Assembly (NCBI GenBank): GCA_012271065.1
Contig: JAAXHE010000344.1
Coordinates: 1-16,563, forward strand
Reading direction: 5' to 3'
DNA length: 16,563 bases
Source: Candidatus Latescibacterota bacterium
GTDB lineage: Bacteria; Latescibacterota; UBA2968; GCA-2709665
Under the pieces are notes generated by a model, which was not told the DNA's origin, searched no databases, and worked only from the letters and a program-made list of their open reading frames with translations. The position numbers and the translations under genes were made by a program. Of this stretch, positions 14,215 to 16,563 are shown piece by piece; within the stretch, counting starts at the first letter, position 1, and each line of letters begins with the position of its first letter.

Positions 14215-15282
14215 TCATTCCCCATACGTCATTTGCGTCAAACGGTTCTTCTCCAGCGGATACCGGTGGACGCGCAGCATCCGGTCCCGCGATGTCATAA
14301 AGATCGCGTGGGTGGTGAACCAGCCGCCGATATTGGTTTCAGGGCTCTGAAGAATCCTGCCCGGCGCGTGCAGGTCGAAAGAAAAATCGGTCAGTTCGCT
14401 CACGGTGCGCAATTTTTCGAACGCATCCCGGTGACAGGCCAGGTACTGGACCCGGTTCTGGGAGTTGTAGAACGAGGCGCTCGCCCACCAGTCCGGATCG
14501 GCCTCGCGGGACGGGCGCTGGAGCTCCGGGTCCTGCCAGTGGTTGGTCTCGAGAACCATTCCGTTGTCGGGTTCCCGAAGGGCGATGTTCTCCGATTCCA
14601 GCTCGAAACCCACCATGTCGCCGGCCGCGTCTACGGCCACGCCCGTCAATCCCTTGATGCCCGAGATCCGATATTGCCGGAGGAAATGCCTGACGTCGCC
14701 GCAATTGGCGCAGTATTGCGCGAGAAGATGCGTGGTGAAATAGAGATTGACGTGTTCGGGGTTGGCGCCCGGGTTGAACTTCCGGTGTCCCGACGCGCAG
14801 CCCACCAGCAGCCCCGCGTCGTTGATCGCCGTGCCGACGGTGACGCCGAACCGCTCGCCGATGCCGATCAGCCCGTGCGGCCTGGCGTCCGGCAACCCCA
14901 TCAGGATCTTGTCGTTCACAAAATCCTCGACCCTGCCGATCGAACTCGTATCGTACGTCCTCAACATCGCCGGACCGTCGTCCTTCAGCATGATCCCGAG
15001 CGCCGAACATCCGTCCAGGTCGGCGTCGGTGAAGTAGACGTGTAGCAGAAACGTATGGTCGAAGTCTTCGATCCCCGCCGCTTCGCCGTATGCCTCCATC
15101 TGCGTCACCGGTTCCGGGAATTCCCGCCGCATGAAAGCCATGTTCTCACGGAAGTAGCGATCCGTGAAATCCTGGCGCAGTTCCAACCGCTTGTCCAGCT
15201 CACGCCGGGCGTATTCGGGATCGAGCGCGCCCTGCGCCCGTCCCGCTTCGGCAGAATCTCCCGCAAAGAAGTACTTTTCCAC
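14215..15282 (-). CDS. C45-family acyltransferase/amidohydrolase (Ntn type), copy 2
   Basis: This 355-residue protein is a clear paralogue of the C45 protein at 7903-8967. YFRENMAFMRREFP and GEAAG near residues 43-70 and FELESEN...NHWQ later on are nearly the same. The candidate self-processing nucleophile is again Cys92, here in LDGCSALGI, followed by DDGPAMLRTYD. The differences after the nucleophile (RTYD instead of STND) point to a different acyl or amine substrate. The start is GTG at 15282 with GAGAGG about 12 bases upstream, a rather long spacing. No signal peptide is seen. It lies in the same orientation as the propeller-CocE-C45 cluster and is separated from it only by the AT-rich plus-strand cassette. 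No terminator was recognised in the 205-base gap after its stop, though GTGTGAAA (14120-14127) and TTTCACAC (14178-14185) could pair at a distance. Confidence 0.85.
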   Translation of the reverse strand: MEKYFFAGDSAEAGRAQGALDPEYARRELDKRLELRQDFTDRYFRENMAFMRREFPEPVTQMEAYGEAAGIEDFDHTFLLHVYFTDADLDGCSALGIMLKDDGPAMLRTYDTSSIGRVEDFVNDKILMGLPDARPHGLIGIGERFGVTVGTAINDAGLLVGCASGHRKFNPGANPEHVNLYFTTHLLAQYCANCGDVRHFLRQYRISGIKGLTGVAVDAAGDMVGFELESENIALREPDNGMVLETNHWQDPELQRPSREADPDWWASASFYNSQNRVQYLACHRDAFEKLRTVSELTDFSFDLHAPGRILQSPETNIGGWFTTHAIFMTSRDRMLRVHRYPLEKNRLTQMTYGE

Positions 15283-15333
15283 AGCAGCAGCCTCTCAACG
15301 AGCGCTCCGAGTCAGCTCCAACCGGATTCCTAA

Positions 15334-15371
15334 TTGACAAAACCTGTCGTCGTAGCTACATTGTAGCTACA
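15334..15371 (+). promoter_or_regulatory. Promoter and operator palindromes of the dinJ/yafQ operon
   Basis: TTGACA (15334-15339), 17 bases and TACATT (15357-15362) form a good sigma-70 promoter. Two copies of the palindrome GTAGCTAC (15352-15359 and 15363-15370) flank and overlap the -10 element, with centres 11 bases apart, about one helix turn. This is the layout expected for cooperative repression by a ribbon-helix-helix antitoxin. GGAGG at 15376-15380 serves the following ATG. Confidence 0.75.
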
Positions 15372-15387
15372 CTTTGGAGGTCTTTAA

Positions 15388-15645
15388 ATGGGTAACGACA
15401 GTGTGGTACGCGCGCGAATCGACAGCGATACCAAGGCCCGGGCTACCGAGGCGCTTGAAGCCATGGGGCTTTCCGTTTCCGATGCGATCCGCATGCTGTT
15501 ACTGATGATAGCCGAAGAGAAACGGCTGCCATTCGCTGTGAAAGTCCCTAATTCCACGACTGTTGCAGCGATGAAGGAACTGGAAGAGGGAAAGGGCAAA
15601 CGATTCAGCAGCGCCGATGAACTGTTCCGGGATCTTGGCATCTGA
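15388..15645 (+). CDS. dinJ: RelB/DinJ-type antitoxin
   Basis: This 85-residue protein has the N-terminal ribbon-helix-helix typical of RelB/DinJ. VVRARIDSDTKARATEALEA is followed by MGLSVSDAIRMLL and the LPFAVKVPN segment that begins the toxin-wrapping tail. Known DinJ proteins dimerise, bind operator palindromes and hold YafQ inactive. The ATG has GGAGG 7 bases upstream. The toxin ATG begins one base after its TGA. The two palindromes over its promoter give direct sequence support for autoregulation. Confidence 0.92.
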   Translation: MGNDSVVRARIDSDTKARATEALEAMGLSVSDAIRMLLLMIAEEKRLPFAVKVPNSTTVAAMKELEEGKGKRFSSADELFRDLGI

Positions 15646-15646
15646 C

Positions 15647-15919
15647 ATGCTTGCTACTGTTCGTTCGACTCAGTTCCGGCGTGACGTAAAACGAGCAGAG
15701 GCAAGAGGGAAGAATCTCGGTAAACTGAGAGAGATCCTGGCGTTGTTGATCCGGGAGACGCCATTGCCGGGTCGCTATCGCGACCACCGACTTCGGGGGA
15801 GCTGGCAGAGGCACCGGGAAGCCCACATCGAACCGGACTGGCTTTTAATCTACCGAATCGATGGGGATCGGTTGCACCTGGTCCGTACCGGCTCCCATTC
15901 CGACCTGTTCAGGGAGTAA
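15647..15919 (+). CDS. yafQ: YafQ-family toxin (RelE superfamily mRNA interferase)
   Basis: This 90-residue protein aligns by eye with YafQ: YRDHRLRGSW, HREAHIEPDWLLIY and RTGSHSDLF. The catalytic set can be matched at a constant offset of three: H47, H60, D64-W65, H84 and F88 correspond to E. coli H50, H63, D67-W68, H87 and F91. All are present, so the toxin should be an active ribosome-dependent mRNA endonuclease. ATG at 15647 is one base after the antitoxin stop; the frame extends further back, but those residues overlap dinJ and are not conserved-looking. The gene is convergent with the mntA-like gene, and no clear terminator was found between them. Confidence 0.92.
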   Translation: MLATVRSTQFRRDVKRAEARGKNLGKLREILALLIRETPLPGRYRDHRLRGSWQRHREAHIEPDWLLIYRIDGDRLHLVRTGSHSDLFRE

Positions 15920-16010
15920 ATCCGCGTAAAGCTCCGTCATCGATACAATATATATATTTCTGCTCTCCCGCAAGGGGTTGCCACTCTCCAAAAAGGCACC
16001 ATCCCGACTC

Positions 16011-16316
16011 TCAGGCCGCATAAATCACCTCTTTGGTGCTCAGAATTCCCTTCCGACGGAAAGGATTTCGGAGCCCCTGCTCTTCTATGAGGTCAACGGG
16101 CCGTTCGAGGATTTCCGTCAATTCTTCCTGCATCTGAACCAGGTCGAGTAAACTGTGTCCGGCGCCCGGAGTGAACGTAACCAAAAGGTCGACGTCGCTG
16201 TCTTCTGCAAAGTCACCGCGAAGCACAGAGCCGAACGCAGCCAATTCAGTAATCTTCCAGCGACAACAGAAATCATCAATCCGGGCTTGCGGCAAATCTA
16301 TCCGGAGCGGCGCCAT
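16011..16316 (-). CDS. mntA: MNT-type nucleotidyltransferase (MntA-like antitoxin), no HEPN partner visible
   Basis: This 101-residue minimal nucleotidyltransferase contains AFGSVLRGDF (28-36), giving GSxxRG, and SDVDLLV (40-46) with the metal-binding Asp pair D41 and D43. D75 in VDLIEE is a candidate third acid. The ending RNPFRRKGIL...EVIYAA is typical of MntA-like proteins encoded upstream of HepT (HEPN, DUF86) genes. In the characterised system MntA adds AMP to HepT and so blocks the RNase. Here the bases after its stop (15920-16010) hold no HEPN gene, and the next gene is yafQ on the other strand. It is therefore an orphan at this locus. ATG at 16316 has GAGG 5 bases upstream. Confidence 0.88.
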   Translation of the reverse strand: MAPLRIDLPQARIDDFCCRWKITELAAFGSVLRGDFAEDSDVDLLVTFTPGAGHSLLDLVQMQEELTEILERPVDLIEEQGLRNPFRRKGILSTKEVIYAA

Positions 16317-16367
16317 ACCTACCTCAATTGGCAGCTATTCGTTAGCGGTCTTTTCGGAAGAGCGTAC

Positions 16368-16391
16368 ACAATATACGCACATGTATGTTGT
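16368..16391. promoter_or_regulatory. Imperfect inverted repeat upstream of mntA, possible operator
   Basis: ACAATATAC (16368-16376) and GTATGTTGT (16383-16391) are complementary at 8 of 9 positions around a six-base spacer. The repeat lies about 52 bases upstream of the mntA start, a position suited to promoter control. The AT-rich core includes a TATATT-like sequence on the minus strand that might be a -10 element. Confidence 0.4.
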
Positions 16392-16421
16392 CTCGCTACT
16401 CGGTAGATGCGCCTTTTGTGT

Positions 16422-16563
16422 TCACAGGTACGCGTAATAGATGACCTCTTTGCGCTCGATGTTGAAGCCCGCCTTCTCGTAGGCCTTCCTGGCGCCGGTC
16501 TGCGCGTCGTTCAGGCCCGTTCGCACCTGCGCGTACTTAACAGCCCGTTGAAAAAGTCCATCC
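16422..16563 (-). CDS. GNAT-type acetyltransferase, C-terminal end (partial at window edge)
   Basis: On the minus strand the frame is open from the window edge to a TGA at 16422-16424, giving about 46 residues. They include AQTGARKAYEKAGF followed by ERKEVIYYAYL. The A-R-x-A-Y-x-K-x-G-F pattern marks the end of GNAT N-acyltransferases (acetyl-CoA-dependent), where the Tyr often acts as general acid. The N-terminal acetyl-CoA-binding part lies outside the window, so the substrate cannot be inferred. It is transcribed in the same direction as mntA, with about 105 bases between them. Confidence 0.7.
   Translation of the reverse strand, partial: DGLFQRAVKYAQVRTGLNDAQTGARKAYEKAGFNIERKEVIYYAYL

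Noticed and set aside
16541..16563. Sequence GTTGAAAAAGTCC at the right edge looks like the end of some insertion sequences
   Set aside because: The GNAT reading frame runs through it to the window edge with sensible residues, and there is no second copy or target duplication to support an insertion.
1..16563. CRISPR arrays, tRNA or rRNA genes
   Set aside because: No regularly spaced direct repeats, cloverleaf-type sequences or rRNA stretches were recognised by eye on either strand.

Overview
The window looks like a chromosomal segment from an uncultured, Gram-negative, free-living or host-associated environmental bacterium. The Gram-negative call rests on a predicted outer-membrane beta-barrel with a signal peptide. 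Most of the DNA is GC-rich (41 G/C in the 60 bases from 11041). The mix of C45 acyltransferases, a CocE/NonD hydrolase, beta-propeller and TIM-barrel glycosidase-like proteins and many toxin-antitoxin modules resembles genomes of Poribacteria/Latescibacterota-type lineages. That is an impression from gene content only; no rRNA or marker gene is present to fix taxonomy.

Layout: (1) 1-102, the tail of an IS630-type transposase (+). (2) 134-3673, a Fic AMP-transferase and a type I restriction-modification methylase subunit (hsdM), both on the minus strand, with no hsdS or hsdR in view. (3) 3870-4955, a secreted GH113-like glycosidase (-). (4) 5141-5787, a vapBC toxin-antitoxin operon (+) whose toxin lacks the usual second acidic residue of the PIN active site. 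(5) 6045-6582, a DUF2442/DUF4160 gene pair (-), bracketed by two copies of the same terminator-like hairpin. (6) 6717-7565, an outer-membrane-barrel-like protein (-). (7) 7903-12444, a minus-strand cluster of a beta-propeller glycosidase-like protein, a CocE/NonD (S15-type) hydrolase and a C45 Ntn-type acyltransferase. A second C45 paralogue lies at 14215-15282 in the same orientation.

(8) Between the propeller gene and the second C45 gene sits a visibly AT-richer plus-strand cassette (12720-14060). It has two tandem consensus-like sigma-70 promoters, three tightly coupled genes and an intrinsic terminator. The genes encode an 80-residue beta-rich protein, a 163-residue protein with an ITGEDPV-type C-terminal domain, and a 156-residue DUF7689-like protein with invariant-looking Cys and His. 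This is the best candidate for an undescribed system. (9) 15388-15919, a dinJ/yafQ-type toxin-antitoxin operon (+) with operator palindromes over its promoter. (10) 16011-16316, an MntA-type nucleotidyltransferase (-) without an adjacent hepT. (11) 16422-16563, the C-terminal end of a GNAT acetyltransferase (-), cut by the window edge.

Taken together, a metabolic cluster for removing acyl, ester and perhaps glycosyl groups from an unknown substrate is interspersed with mobile, defence and toxin-antitoxin modules. This gives the segment the look of an accessory island.
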